From Pyrus communis (taxonomy: Eukaryota; Streptophyta; Magnoliopsida; Rosales; Rosaceae), in the NCBI RefSeq assembly GCF_963583255.1, contig NC_084803.1, forward strand, positions 8,050,238-8,114,237: a DNA stretch of 64,000 nucleotides. Direction: 5' to 3'. A model generated the notes under the pieces. The model was not told the DNA's origin and did no database searches. It saw only the letters and a list, made by a program, of their open reading frames with translations. Made by a program: the position numbers and the translations under genes. How positions within the stretch are numbered: the stretch's first letter is position 1; each line of letters begins with the position of its first letter. Positions 43,552-56,300 of this stretch are shown here, one piece after another.

Positions 43552-43991
43552 GAATACGGATGATCAGCTGGGTACACCAATTTACAGTCGGAGAAGGAAA
43601 CAGAGGCGCTCTGTTATTTATTTTTTTCTTTTCTGTCTAAAAAATGAAATAAAAAAGGAGAAGTGAAGACGATGATTCAGAGGACATGGATGAGAATTGG
43701 GAGGAGAGACAACAAGACAAAGATATATGGCTGGATTTGTATATCTATATATCGATCTCCCTCTGTTCTCTGTAGACTATATGGTCTCTGTGTGTTTTCA
43801 GAAATGTTGAGAGAGAAAGATGAGACCTTTAGAGAGAGAGAGTGAGACTGAAAGGGTTTAGTTTCAAGGGTTGATGGCTTATATATGGTGAAGCTGTTTA
43901 GAGGGAGAGTGAGAGAAGATTTGGACACAGTAGTTTTCGGGGAGGCCAAAAATGGGCTCGAGAAACTGCTTTCCCAAGATAAAAAAAAAAG

Positions 43992-44160
43992 GGAATGCTA
44001 AAAAGACTAAATTTTAAAGATAAGATTTTAAAAATTAGAAAACATAGAAGTTGATGATTGATTGATTACTTAAACGTTGATAAACGTGCTTATTTCTATT
44101 GATGACACATCATTTAGTTTGCAAATTTAGTCTCTAAATTTAGTATCTCTAGCATTACTC
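43992..44160. mobile_element. MITE, about 165 bp
   Basis: The left end AATGCTAAAAAGACTAAATT matches the reverse complement of the right end (AATGCTAGAGATACTAAATT), and imperfect pairing continues to about 30 bp. The inside is AT-rich. A target duplication is not clear. Confidence 0.65.
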
Positions 44161-45050
44161 ATAAAAAATGATGGGATTTCTTGGGCAAGTTAAGAGTGTA
44201 AATCTCACATTTGAGAATTTAAAAACTTGAATGAACTCATGTGCTTATAAGCAGTTCAGTTATTATTGATTGATTAGATTTAAAAATCACCATATATGAT
44301 GAGGCGTGTAAAGAGTATACATCTCATGTTGGATAATTGAGGTACATTTTATGTCTTTAAAACAAGTCGAGCTATTTCATGTATTATCAATTAATTTTAT
44401 TTAGACCTTAATCTTTTTTCAAAGAGGTGGCCCTATTATTATTATTATAAAGAAATATAAAATTGGGGGTCAATAGTAAATCTAGGATTATATTGTTATT
44501 TCAATTTTTTATATCAAAGAAAAGTAATGGTATGAGCGAAGATTTGTCAAAAGATGTTTGGGTTTGATAAGCGAACTTATAATTTAAGAAATATTAGTGT
44601 ATTTTATAATTCCAATTTAACGATTAACATAAGTAGGTTTAGCTTGGGGTAGTTGGGATCTCTATTCACTTTATGGGACATTATTTATGTTTAAGTTTTA
44701 AAACTCACAACAAAAAGTTAGCATCACAAGAAGGAAAGAAAAACAAAAAGCAAAAGATAACTCAATGAAAATCTTGGCATGTTATTATCACCAACGTGGA
44801 TTAGCTTAATAATTAATGATTTGATGTTTACTTTAGTAATAATACCCAAGAAATAAACAAAGATTGGACAAGTTTAAGGCGTGATTTCGTTCTGTCATCA
44901 AATAGTGCAATCTGTTGTATAAAATGGTTAAATTTTTGAATTAAAAATAATTACTTTCTAAGTGACACTAAAATTTTAATTTTAATAACAAAAAAATAAA
45001 ATAGTGAGATTTTAATACACTTTAAATTGTTGTTTGAGGTCATCCTAGCA

Positions 45051-45281
45051 GGATTTGGATCCTCTCCGGATCCCTCTTTGGGGATCCCGGGAATCAAGGT
45101 ACAAAGACCGTTCATCAAAAATGGTGCGGGCACAATTAAATGTTTTTTACGCAAAACAAGATTGCTTTACTTTTAAAAATATAAGAAGCATTTAATTGTG
45201 GCCGCACGATCTTTGATGAACGGTCATTGTGCCTTGATTTCCGGGATCCCCAAGGAGGGGATCCGGAGAGGATCCAAACCC
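45051..45281. mobile_element. Long-TIR MITE (Mutator-like), 231 bp, with 9-bp target duplication
   Basis: Arms of about 90 bp on each side pair almost completely. The left starts GGATTTGGATCCTCTCCGGA and the right, reverse-complemented, starts GGGTTTGGATCCTCTCCGGA. The loop is only about 45 bp and AT-rich. ATCCTAGCA flanks both sides (45042-45050 and 45282-45290). A 9-bp duplication with long inverted repeats is typical of Mutator-like elements. Confidence 0.9.
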
Positions 45282-46991
45282 ATCCTAGCAACCTTCCCAC
45301 AGGGCCACAACTCTTGGAGCGTGCAGTCCACGTCATCCTAGCCAGCGTGACGAACTACCAAACCAGCACCGGCGCACCGGCCTCTTCAGGTGACCGGCCG
45401 TAGCCGATAAAATAAACGTAAAGACGGGAAGGGCCGGCGTCGCTCATCTCTCCGACCCTTGCGGGAAAGCGATGCCTGGACACGCGTCGCGCTGCGCTCG
45501 CTTGGACCACGGTGTGGGGACAAGCTCCAAGCACGCGCCAAGATCAGCAGATCTAGGCCGCACACGTGGAGAGATATGAGAAGCGGGACCACTGAGAATT
45601 TTTGACTTCTGTGACAGCCGCCGGCTTAATCAATTCGAGGTGTGGTCCCCCTTATGGGCTGTGGTCCCCCAAGCTCGTGGGGCCCGGATGAGAAGAGTAG
45701 GAAACGTCAAAACAATATGGCGGGGCCCGTTAGAGGAGCGCGGATGCTGTATGGCGTTTATGGCTACCTACGTGGCTTTGGCATCGGTCCCCCTGCTAGT
45801 TGCTCTTCAGTTTTCTTATTTTTGGAAAATACTTGGGAATTCTTACACTTAAACTGTAGTTTGATACGTGTGAATACAATTTTTTATATAGATTTTATTT
45901 TTATTTCGATACACAAGTCTATTCAACAAATCTCATAACATAAGTAAACGTATGTTCGCATCACAACTAATAAAAAAAAACGACAACTAAACTAGACTAG
46001 TAGTTGAGCTCTCCTTGTTGTTCAGACGTTGATCGGGTTGAAAATCTCAACAATGCTTTAGTGCAACCCTATTACCCATCCCTTCCATTTTGTTCATGTT
46101 TAGGTTTTCAGTTCACGACAACGAATGAGTTCTTAATATCCGAGTTAAAATTCCTCTCTCACTTCTAGTTAAAAATTGTCAATTAACTGCTTTTTATTTG
46201 AAAGTAAAAATGAATTAAATGTTAACTGTAAATAATCAAGTACATTTTTTTGTCTCTCTAAAAATTCTCATTTGCAAAAAATGTTATGTAGGTGTGTAAA
46301 TGCGTAAATCCGTCTTTTCTCGGACATTCTTGACCATAATTATTGTGGTCCATGCACCAGCATCTAGCAACTGTACGGTCAGCTATTTACAATCATCATT
46401 TTTTTGTTGTTGTCGAACTACGGTCATCATTCAAGTAGTTTAACTGCGAGGTGTATTGACCTTTCCTTCTAAATCTGTCTATTTGAGTGGAGGTACTGTC
46501 AACGTAATGACATTTCGAGAAACATAATAGTAGGTGAAATCGTGGTTATTTAGTTAGGTTTCACAAGTTCTTTCGGCTTGAAATTGTGTGTATGTTTTGA
46601 TGCTAATGGTGAAAGAAATCAATTTCTTCCTAAATTTTTATGTTGTGAAAGAAATAAATCTCTCCTCAAACTTTTTTGTTAACGAAAAAGAAGAAATCGT
46701 GGTTATTTATGAAAAGAATGATTAATGCCGATCCAATAAGTCCAATAATTTATTAGATTATATGTTCACTGTTAATTTTGCTACGCCAACATAACATTTT
46801 CATCAATCCTTGTCGCAACATACTTGAACTGTAATTTAACATCATAGTTTCACCAAACCTATTGAAATAGTAATGATTCGAATTAAATATTGTACAACTT
46901 TTCTACATTAAAATTTTGATAGGCCATGCAACTATTTATCTTGGTAACGGCCATAAATATGCTATTTTAGAAAATTCGGTACAAATAATTA

Positions 46992-47140
46992 AGAGCCCTT
47001 TTAGAATACTAAAACCATTTTTAATCATGTTTGACATCAAAAATTTTAAGTATTTTTATGTTTAAAAAGAAATACTTCAAGTTATTTTTGAAAGAAACAC
47101 ATGTAATGTATTATTTCTAGGAAGTATTTTCAAACGGCCC
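46992..47140. mobile_element. Possible Tourist-like MITE
   Basis: The left AGAGCCCTTTTAGAATAC and the right reverse complement AGGGCCGTTTGAAAATAC agree at 14 of 18 bases. TTA-like trinucleotides lie at both borders, but the exact ends are ambiguous by one base. Confidence 0.4.
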
Positions 47141-47197
47141 TTATTATATTTTAAAGAGCAACGAAGGCTTAGACATCAATCACTTAAGTTTGCAACT

Positions 47198-47217
47198 CCC
47201 CCCCCCCCCCCCCCCCC
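47198..47217. repeat. Poly(C) run
   Basis: Twenty consecutive C, followed by a short (CT)n stretch. Confidence 0.9.
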
Positions 47218-47569
47218 TCTCTCTCCTCCTCTCTCATTATCACTCGAATACAGCGAAAAAGACAAAGAAAACATCCAAAACATGTGAGAATAAAATGATA
47301 ATATATTTTTTTAGTCTTAGAGATTATATAATCATTATATGCTCAAGATCTCTGGTTTAGTTAGATAAAATTTAGGGGAGATAATGATGCTTAGAAGATA
47401 GTTATAGTTATTTACAATGTGATACTGCAGAATCGTAGGCACCTTACTTTATGAGACACAAACAATCTCTCATATTAAAATAAAAACATATGGATGATTA
47501 ATCATTAGAAAAATTAGGCACTCAACACGTATTTTTATCTCAAACGACAAAAGGTTAAAAAGTATATCC

Positions 47570-47612
<43 letters not shown>
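47570..47612. repeat. Compound (AT)n(AC)n microsatellite
   Basis: Alternating AT passes directly into about 16 AC units. Confidence 0.95.
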
Positions 47613-47614
<2 letters not shown>

Positions 47615-47682
47615 CGATCCACAGCCTTGCGTTTGGATAAGGACAACTAGAAAATGTGAAGCATGACTTGGATTTCCTAATG

Positions 47683-47899
47683 TTTTACCATACTATGATT
47701 AGATAAAATCAACGTCATATGGTCCTACATTATTTTGAGTGTGTCGATAACACAGCCTGGTATATTTAAAAAAAATATTTTTAACTAATTATATTGTTAC
47801 ACTTAGTATATCGAACTATGTTCTTAATACATTGAAAAAAAAATCTTATTTTTTACCATACTATGATTAGATAAAATAACCGTCATATGGCCCTACATT
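47683..47899 (+). repeat. Pair of 49-bp direct repeats
   Basis: TTTTACCATACTATGATTAG and the following 29 bases at 47683-47731 recur at 47851-47899 with few differences, 168 bp apart. The origin is unknown. Confidence 0.85.
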
Positions 47900-48309
47900 T
47901 ACATCATTGCCTTGCCTTCTCAAACACCTTAATTAGTATTGAATTACCCTAATTCTACTCTTTCTAATCCCCCAATTAATTAATCCAATTTTAGTTGAAG
48001 GGTCGATGAATAAGTAAAATACTTTGAGTTAATTATGTATGAATTAACCATTTAATTATAACATGTTCAAATGGTACTTCATTCTCGTAGTAGGTTTTTA
48101 AAGACCAACTATTTATACCCATGTAGCGATATTTCAACTAAAAATTTGAATTTTTGGTTCAGTTCATGATCACAGCCATAGAATGCTTGTATAAGGTTGG
48201 ACGTATGAAATTTAAATTACAACCATCAAGAATTATGATCGATTATTTTAAATATTCAATAGTAGCACAAATTATGATTCTGATCATACATTATTGATCA
48301 CTAATTGCT

Positions 48310-48595
48310 ACTTAGTCTCGTTAACGGGTTGTGTTGTTTTATGTCGGATTAATGAGTCATGCAAAAAATTGTTTTACCTAATGTTTAGACATGGAAAACA
48401 AATCGTTTACGTGTCATACTGGTTATTATAACGTGTGTTTTAACATGTGTCCGATAACGACCCGAATTGTTAACAAATGCCTAATAATGACATTACTTGT
48501 TAATAGGTGGATCCGAATCTAAACTTGTTATTTTTCGTATCGTTTCATGTTGAATTAACGAATCGTCCAACAAATTAACAGGCCTAAATTAATCA
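48310..48595. repeat. Degenerate dispersed repeat
   Basis: A stretch with recurrent TTAACG and GTGTTGT-like words (for example CGTTAACGGGTTGTGTTG and GAATTAACGAATCGTCCAAC). It resembles a degraded plant dispersed repeat I have seen in Rosaceae sequence. Recollection only; no ends defined. Confidence 0.3.
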
Positions 48596-49291
48596 CTGCA
48601 TTCTATATAAAAAATAAAAAATAAAAATAAAAATTAAAATTTGGACAGTTAAAAGAAACAGAAAATATAAAGTACAGAGTTGTTAGTGAGATTGATGGAT
48701 GGATGAGACAATTTCAACCAAATTCATGAAACCAACCTCCAAGACGTCTCCTGTCGCATCCCAAAGAGTCAGTCAGTCGCTGTTCCACTTTCCAAACCAT
48801 GCGTGCCTTTTGTTCTCACATTTCACCTTCTTTATTTATTTACTTTATGAGTACACCTCAATCGCTTGTCAGTTACTATTTGTGTTGGGTAACTTAGGTT
48901 TAACAAAAAGAAAATGTAAAACAAAAGGCAACTGTTTCTCCTTTTGGCATGAACCTAAGCCAATATTGGTTGTAAGTGGAACTTTCTTTTGGTGACGACA
49001 CGTAATCCTTGGATTAGAGATCTTAATCATCATTTTTTTGTTCTTTCTATTGTGGTACCAAAATTCTGAGTGTACTTGCAATTACCAAATTTTTATTAGC
49101 AGTTTATGACATGTGAAGTACCAGAATACTCGGTACTAAAACAAAAAAATCTCTCATGCAAACACAAAAATCAATTTGTGAATAATAAACGAATGGTAAA
49201 CATAGATTCATAAGTTACAAACCTCAACAATGCCTAAACTATTAAAAAGTTCAAAATGTAGTTTGGAGAGGATTGAATGCGTTCAATTTAA

Positions 49292-50655
49292 GGGTTTGTT
49301 TAGTGACTAGAATTGAATTAGATTGAATCAGATTGGATACATATAATACAAGGTATGGGAGAATAATATCTCATTTTGGGTGGATCAAAATTAATCAATA
49401 TTCATGAGTACTTCATCTTAAACTCACAAGATGGACAAAATTTATTTGTTTCTTTCTTTATTTACCTTAAGTATAAAGGAAAATTAATGAAAAATGGTTT
49501 TAAAATTTTTAGTTTTAATAAAAAACCATGTTATAAGTTTTGTTTAATGATTAGTACAACACCCACATTAAAGTAGTCCAACTAAAAATAGCCTGACTAT
49601 AATAAATTATGATTTGTCGATTTTACCCCTAACTTTTTAAGGTTGAATTCCAGATTTTCGTCGTTAATGGAGTTCATTGTTGTTTTATAGACCTTCTTCA
49701 TTTTCTTTGAAACAAAAATATAGATCCTCATGCTATTTAACTTATATTTTGTATTATTTCGTTGAAATGTGATCATAATTATTATTCATAGTATATTCGA
49801 GGTACTGTTTTTCAATTTTTCTTCGTCAGTAGAGTTTATCGTTTGTTTATCCAAAAAATAAATTTGAGATCTGCATGCTATTCAATAATAACGACGAGTC
49901 ACTGTTTCTGGACTGTAAACATAAACTGTTTCTGGATTTTAAGTAACACTATTTATGGAATCCAAGTCACTGTTTATGGAATTTAAGTTACTGTTTATGG
50001 AATCTAAGTCACTATTTCTGAATCCAAATGAAATAGACACATTGTTTCCTAATTGTAAGAAATAGTGAAATTCACTGTATTTGGATTCAAAGCAAAATAA
50101 GCAATCTGTTTATTAAATATAATCGACTAATGCATGAAAGAAAAGAAACAGTCAAAGGTAAAAACATAGACTGTTTCTGGATTTTGGTTTTTTCTTTCCA
50201 GATACAGTGTTATGTTTTTTTTTTTTTTCAGACACTTTTTCTTCGGTTTCTGCCATTAAACTTCTTTGAACTTGTTTTGGCAACTTTGTTTCGATGAATG
50301 CTTCCTTTTTCAACCTTGATTTGGTTGCTTTTGAAATGGGGGAATTTGATTTGATAGGAAGACAGAGAGTTATTATGGCAGTTTTGTGCTGGGTTGAGGT
50401 TGGTGAAGAGTCAGGACAATATTGAATCATTTAGGGGTATTTACAGAAGTGTAGATTTGTAGCCGGTTGGACTTGTAAGTTTGACATGCGGACAATAGTT
50501 TTGGATGAGTTTTTATTAAATTTTGAGGCCTTTTGGTTAAATAACATTTTGCGATGGTTTTTGGTTAAATATTTGTTGACCCAAAGTTTTTTCATTAAAG
50601 CTCCCTAAATATAACAAGTGATCCGATCTAATTTAATTGTGCATCAAACGAGCCC
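49292..50655. mobile_element. Non-autonomous TIR element, about 1.36 kb, PIF/Harbinger-like
   Basis: The left end GGGTTTGTTTAGTGACTAGA and the right end, reverse-complemented (GGGCTCGTTTGATGCACAAT), are imperfect inverted repeats. They continue for about 38 bp through an ATTGAATTAGATTGAATCA-like block. A TAA trinucleotide flanks both ends (49289-49291 and 50656-50658), as in PIF/Harbinger insertions. The interior has no transposase; it holds a minisatellite (49899-50025) and AT-rich DNA. The internal minus-strand frame at 50152-50430 has no recognisable product. Confidence 0.65.
49899..50025. repeat. Imperfect minisatellite, unit about 24 bp
   Basis: About five units of the form AGTCACTGTTTATGGAATCT repeat with small variations. 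Isolated relatives occur near 50071 and 50170. Confidence 0.8.
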
Positions 50656-52438
50656 TAAAAGCATGAAAACTCAAGTTTTTCACTGCTGATTGAATGGCAG
50701 GATCCTGACATAAATCCTGACGTTCAACCGACAGTCCCAAAAACACAAGTCCGTGTGCGAACATGTGTTCGACTTCAAGCCCAAGCTATCTATTTATGTT
50801 CTATACCTCTTGTCAAAACATAAGGCAAATATATCGTCACTGACGAACCATTACGCTACAAGGGTGTGTTGGTCACGCGATGGAGAACGGTGAGCAAATA
50901 CTTTTCATTTTTCATGGACCAAAATATCTGAACAGTTGGCGAGTGGTTGTATTGTCAACACGTGTCCAACTTCAAGCCCAAATGTTAAGAATCCAGTGGG
51001 ACGCCGTCTAGGTTCCGTGGAGCATCCGCCACCTCGAAGCATCTCAACGTACAATTGGCGGGGTTGTCACGGCCCGCCATAAGTTTCCAGCCCGGTGACT
51101 GCCCCACACGTGTTCTACGAGGCAACAAGAGAAAACCCAAGTCACGAATACGACACACTTCCCTACCCGGTTAAAGATTAAAATTCGGATAATACATGTC
51201 GTTTTGCTGAAAAGTGTTACAAAAACAAGTGATTAGTCGTAGGTTGATTGGGTTGATTGTGTGATTACGATTTTGCAGGCGTTGATTGTGTCTGCCAATT
51301 TTCAGGTTCGTTATTTTTAAATTTATAAAGTGGGGTCGACTTAATTATGGAGGGAACAAGATTAAATTAGGAGTAGGAGAGTGGAAAAAGTCATGTATAA
51401 GGCTTAGTCATTGTCCTTGTCCTTCGCCCTTTATCTTTTGGGGCCAAAGTGGTAGGTCTTAATTTATACAAGCTCAAACGACACTAAAATAAAAGAAAGC
51501 GGTAGATATTAAGTTCCTTTTTTATTATTTTTTTATTTTTTTATATATATCTATTATTGTATTAATATATTTTGTTTGAAATTAAGAAGAAGCGTGTGTG
51601 TTATGTTTATGACGTTATAACAAATTTTCACATGTATTATAGTGTTACGAATTCATTGATTATATTGATGAATCCAACATATTATTTGCATTTCACACTA
51701 ATTACATTAAGTTTCTCAGTATGCAAAACCCATAATTCTTGGCACAAACACATTCTTTAGATGGTAGGCCGTCCAACGATGCATTATTAGGTATGCATGT
51801 TCCTTTTTTCTCCTCTTGTAGCCGTGAAGTTGTTTCAATCTCTTAATTCTTCTTTGATTTATTCAATCATATAGTTAGAAATAAGTTGAGGAATAAAAAA
51901 GATAAAAAGGACTTTTTACGATTGTCCTTCCTTGAAATTCATACTTGTTCTCATTTTGCTCCATAAAACTTATTTTATCTCAACCCCCAGAAGTATACTA
52001 CCTCTCTCATTACGCCCCATTTTCGTCCGAGTCTGTCAAATAAACGTTAGGTGCGTCAGCGATATAAGTGGTAATGTCGTCATTGTATAGTGGGTGAGGA
52101 ACAAAACCATTTATTTGGCTTGAAAAAGATGGGGGAGGACAAAAAAAGTGAGAGCTTGAAGAAAGGTTCATTAATGGGGGAATTTTGTAGAGTGGGTATT
52201 AAAAGGTATGATTTTTATAGATGAAACTAGATAATGAAAACCAACAACTCTGCCGTGGGGGAGGGATAAGGAGGGGGTGGTGATGGGGAGAAGGCAGCCA
52301 TGGTTTTCTCTTCCATGGCGGAGGGAAGGGAAAGCAGCGAATAAATCGGCCAGTGGACCCTTTCGACTGCTTAACAATTTGTGCCATATCAGACTGCTTA
52401 ACAAATTTTTGACAGACTTGGACGGAAATAGGGCATAG

Positions 52439-52458
52439 CGAGAGAGAGAGAGAGAGAG
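52439..52458. repeat. (GA)n microsatellite
   Basis: About ten GA units, with no associated gene. Confidence 0.9.
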
Positions 52459-53266
52459 TACTTCAGGAAGTTAAGTGACAAAAATGAGTTTCATGAGACA
52501 GAGAGAGCAAGTATGAGTTTCAACGAGCGTTGGCGTAAATAAGTCTAACAAAAACAAAGCGTGGATATCAATTTCTCCTCTTGAAAACGAGTGACTACAC
52601 CGATAATAACCTAATCACGTCAATTGTCTTGACTATCAAGTATACTAATCTTTTGATGAACATCGCATCGGTTATATATCCTTTTTACTCTCTAGATTCC
52701 TTAGTTTTGATACCACACTTTCATATGTGATGCTTTTATCACACACATAATCATAAAAACTATCTAAACACACATTAAAGGATATTTTTGGTTAATATGA
52801 GTGATTACGAGTTTTCAGTGCAATTATCATTCAGGTGTAGCAGTCTATAACAATCATCCCCAAAAGAAAAGAAAAAAAGCTTCTGACAAACCCTTTACCC
52901 CTTACATATTCCTCCATTAATTTGACAAGATTTCTTACTTGTAGTTGTCAAAAACTAAGAAATCAAAGTCCTTGGTGGTTTCCTACCTCATAACTCATTA
53001 GTTATCCTATTCCTATTCCTCTCTGGTATGCTGGTGTGGTGTGGGGTAGCAAATTAGCAATTCTTTTTGGAAGAGACTTGGCAAAAAAGGTCCAAGGTAG
53101 CAACAAGAAAAAAGTGATCGATACATCCCATTGCACGTCACTGCAATTCAACGCTTCGTGTGGATTCTCATCCGATCATATACCAAATTGGTTCGTTTTT
53201 TACCACGCCATGCATGAATATATGAAAGTAGCCAGCTCACTCTTCATCCGACTCACCAACATCACT

Positions 53267-53281
53267 GCGTGCGCGCGCGCG

Positions 53282-53312
<31 letters not shown>
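53267..53312. repeat. Three-part dinucleotide microsatellite (GC)n(AC)n(AT)n
   Basis: Eight GC units pass directly into about seven AC and then about nine AT units. Confidence 0.95.
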
Positions 53313-56300
53313 TCCTTTCCCAATTGTGCCATATGTTTTTCTCTCCCCATCCTATTCATATTTCATTTTTCAAGCTAGTTCCTAGGTAGCCCCTACCCTC
53401 TGATGGAGGAATTATGTATAGGCTTTAAGTTTAAGTGGAACACTGTGTGCTTGAATTGATGCAGAGGTTGAAAAGAAGAAAAACAGTAGTAATCACAAAC
53501 TTTTGTGATGTATGCTTTCCAATATCTACTACCTTGCCAGGATTGAATTGTGCAAACACCGTTGGACTCGACACGTGAATCATCAACCCTAATACGAATA
53601 CATAAAGAACATGATATTATAATCGAAAACGGATGGGAGAGTCTCAGAGCACAGTATACATGAGTATATATGTAGTGGGAGAAAAAAAAGTTAGTGAACC
53701 TTAAACCCTAATTACTTCCCCATAATGCAAGACTTTAAATCCAAAACGCTAATTTAGATTCCTTATGAGAAATAAAACTCTCAACAACAAGAAGACGACA
53801 TACGTATGGTGTTAAATATGCATGCGCGTGAGAACAGCGCTGCCCCACATAGGCATTTTTAGGTTTTGTATTGAAGATATTGTATTTTTATGTGTTGTAA
53901 CTGTAGGTCGACACATGCTTAAGGGAGGCGCACTTGTGCCCGAAATAATTGAGTGATGGTATCATTTAGGGTACAATTATAGAGGGGGAATTTCGCAAAA
54001 AGTGACTGCTCATAATTATAGTGAGAGATCGTATAATTGAGACATGCAATTTGTTGTGGTTAAGATTAGACACGTCAAGTTCTTTTCTCTTCTTTTTTGT
54101 TTTCAAAAGATACGTGAAGTTCAGAAGATGCTATATGATATCTCCAACAAGTCATCAAGGCCTCAATAGATCATGATACGGGTGCACTTTTATTATAGCA
54201 TCATGTTATGTCAATCATAAACAACGTTATGTATACATTTCTCTTCGTTGCATTATTAATTTATTAACACGAAATGCAACAGTGACGTTGTATATCTGCC
54301 ATTGAAGTTGCTTTCCACCATATGCATGCATATATTTAATGCTTAGCTAGGGTTAAAGAGAGTTAATTAATAATGATCATTATAAGATAAAAATATTGTT
54401 ATTCATGTTCGGATAAATTTTTCTTATAAAATTTATTTTAGTTGTACCATGGTGTTATCAAATCACCAATTCACTTATGTTGTAACACGTCTACCTTTTT
54501 AATAATGTTATACCATAGATTTTTCCTAAGAAAACGAGAAATATTAACATTTGGTGTCGACACATATATAACACGTGAGCAACTAATATTATATATGTGC
54601 CATTGTGACTGTCACACGCAAATTTTTTCCATGGTGATTAGGTTTTTCAAATAACTTAATTAATTTGATGGGTTTAAGTTCTTGTGAAATCAAAATTAAT
54701 GGATGTCCCATCCCATGGTGGCTTTTGTAGCTAGCTAATTTTACCATCTTCTTTTCCACTTGTCATGTTCCTTTGCCTCATGTGCTTTGGCCCCCCTTCC
54801 CCTCTCCCATACTTGGCTTTCCTGCATGGACCACAAAAACACTGAGTCTTCGTGCATGGACCACTCGACCACTTACCCCTCCTTCACTGTTCTTCCCAAC
54901 CCCACCCCCCACCCCCTCCCACAAGCAACAAAAAAGAAGTAAACTGACCAAAAATTGTCCAAACTTTTTGAAAGATATATGTGGGAATCCAATCTCCATT
55001 CATGAACTTGTACATTTAATTTCCAATAATATTCCACCCAATATTTGGTTGCATTATTTGTACGATCACTTAGACAAAAAATCAATAACTTTCATTTTGA
55101 ATTTTATTTTTGTTCAATAAATTGTAAGTGACTTGTTCTCCATATCAATATGTCATATTATTTCGCAATTTATGTATTCTTATACAATTACGTATTTTTA
55201 TAAGTATAAATAGACACTTGTTTATACAATACATAATAAATTTACCTAAATCCGTGTAAGTGTTAGGCTCCAGCCTACCGCACAACTAGCAATTAGCGTC
55301 TTTTAAAACCTTGAGCATTATTAGGGATGAAAGAACTAGCTAGATCTTTTCATTATCTCTCTTTCTCTTCAAATTATCTCACCTATCATGTTCATCTAAG
55401 CATAATATGATTATTAATTTCCGTCAACCGTGAGTTTGTCGGGATCCCAGAAGGAAATCGAACACAAAACTTCATCTCTCATGGTGCCAAACGAATGCTC
55501 TAAATTTTAGACCTTTTTTTCAAGGGTCGAGAAAAAGAAACGTTAAGGAGAGAAAGAGGAAGCAGATGATATACTCCGTCAGAAACCCTCAAGCCAGTTG
55601 TTAATTACACCATGCCTTGACTACCAATTAGCTGTCATGTAAATTAAGAGTGCATGCGAAGTAGCTAATATATGCAAATGAGCTTCATCTGGGGAATCGT
55701 GCACGAAAACTTACCATCTTTAGGGTGTAAGAGGGGAACAAGAACCCCAGAATGGTAAAAGGGCAAAAGGCCCCACAAAGTATTCAGATAACGCAGAAGG
55801 CGATATGATAGATGAGAAAACATAAAAGAAAAAAAAAAAAGCAAAAAAGGGACATATAATAGAGCAAAGCGTGGCTTCGATGATGCTCTGTTTATTGCCC
55901 TTTCTTATGTCATGTCACCCCATCAACCAGGTATCTTACGACACCTGATTTTTTATAGGGCCATCAATAGTGATAGGATACTAGGAAAATAGTTTTCGTG
56001 ATAAATTTGATAATAGTTTTTACTACGAGGATTTTATCTTATTTGTTTTTTTTTTTTTTTTTTTTTTTGAACATCTATCTTATTTGTTTATCATGAACGT
56101 TTTCTTTTGAATATTCTGTCATTACGGAGATCATTTTTTTTATATTTATTTTCAAGTTACTAATGTACTCATTAGAAAATGAAACTTATATAATGAATAA
56201 CTTGCATTGTTATACATTAACTGTATTTAACTATTCATATTTAATTTTACCAAACAACGACGATTATGATAACGCGCGTAACTGGTTATAGGAGAGGAAA

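Noticed and set aside
42976..43580. Plus- and minus-strand frames opposite or beside KNOX exon 1
   Set aside because: They are shadows of the GC-rich KNOX N-terminus and consist of Pro/Thr/Ser low-complexity sequence.
50152..50430. Minus-strand 92-codon frame as a gene captured by the TIR element
   Set aside because: Lys/Ser-rich with a long A/T-run; no motif, start context or homology that I can recognise.
54760..55120. Overlapping frames around 54.8-55.1 kb as a small secreted protein gene
   Set aside because: Pro/Thr-rich composition comes from a C-rich tract. The frames conflict and neither has a signal peptide.
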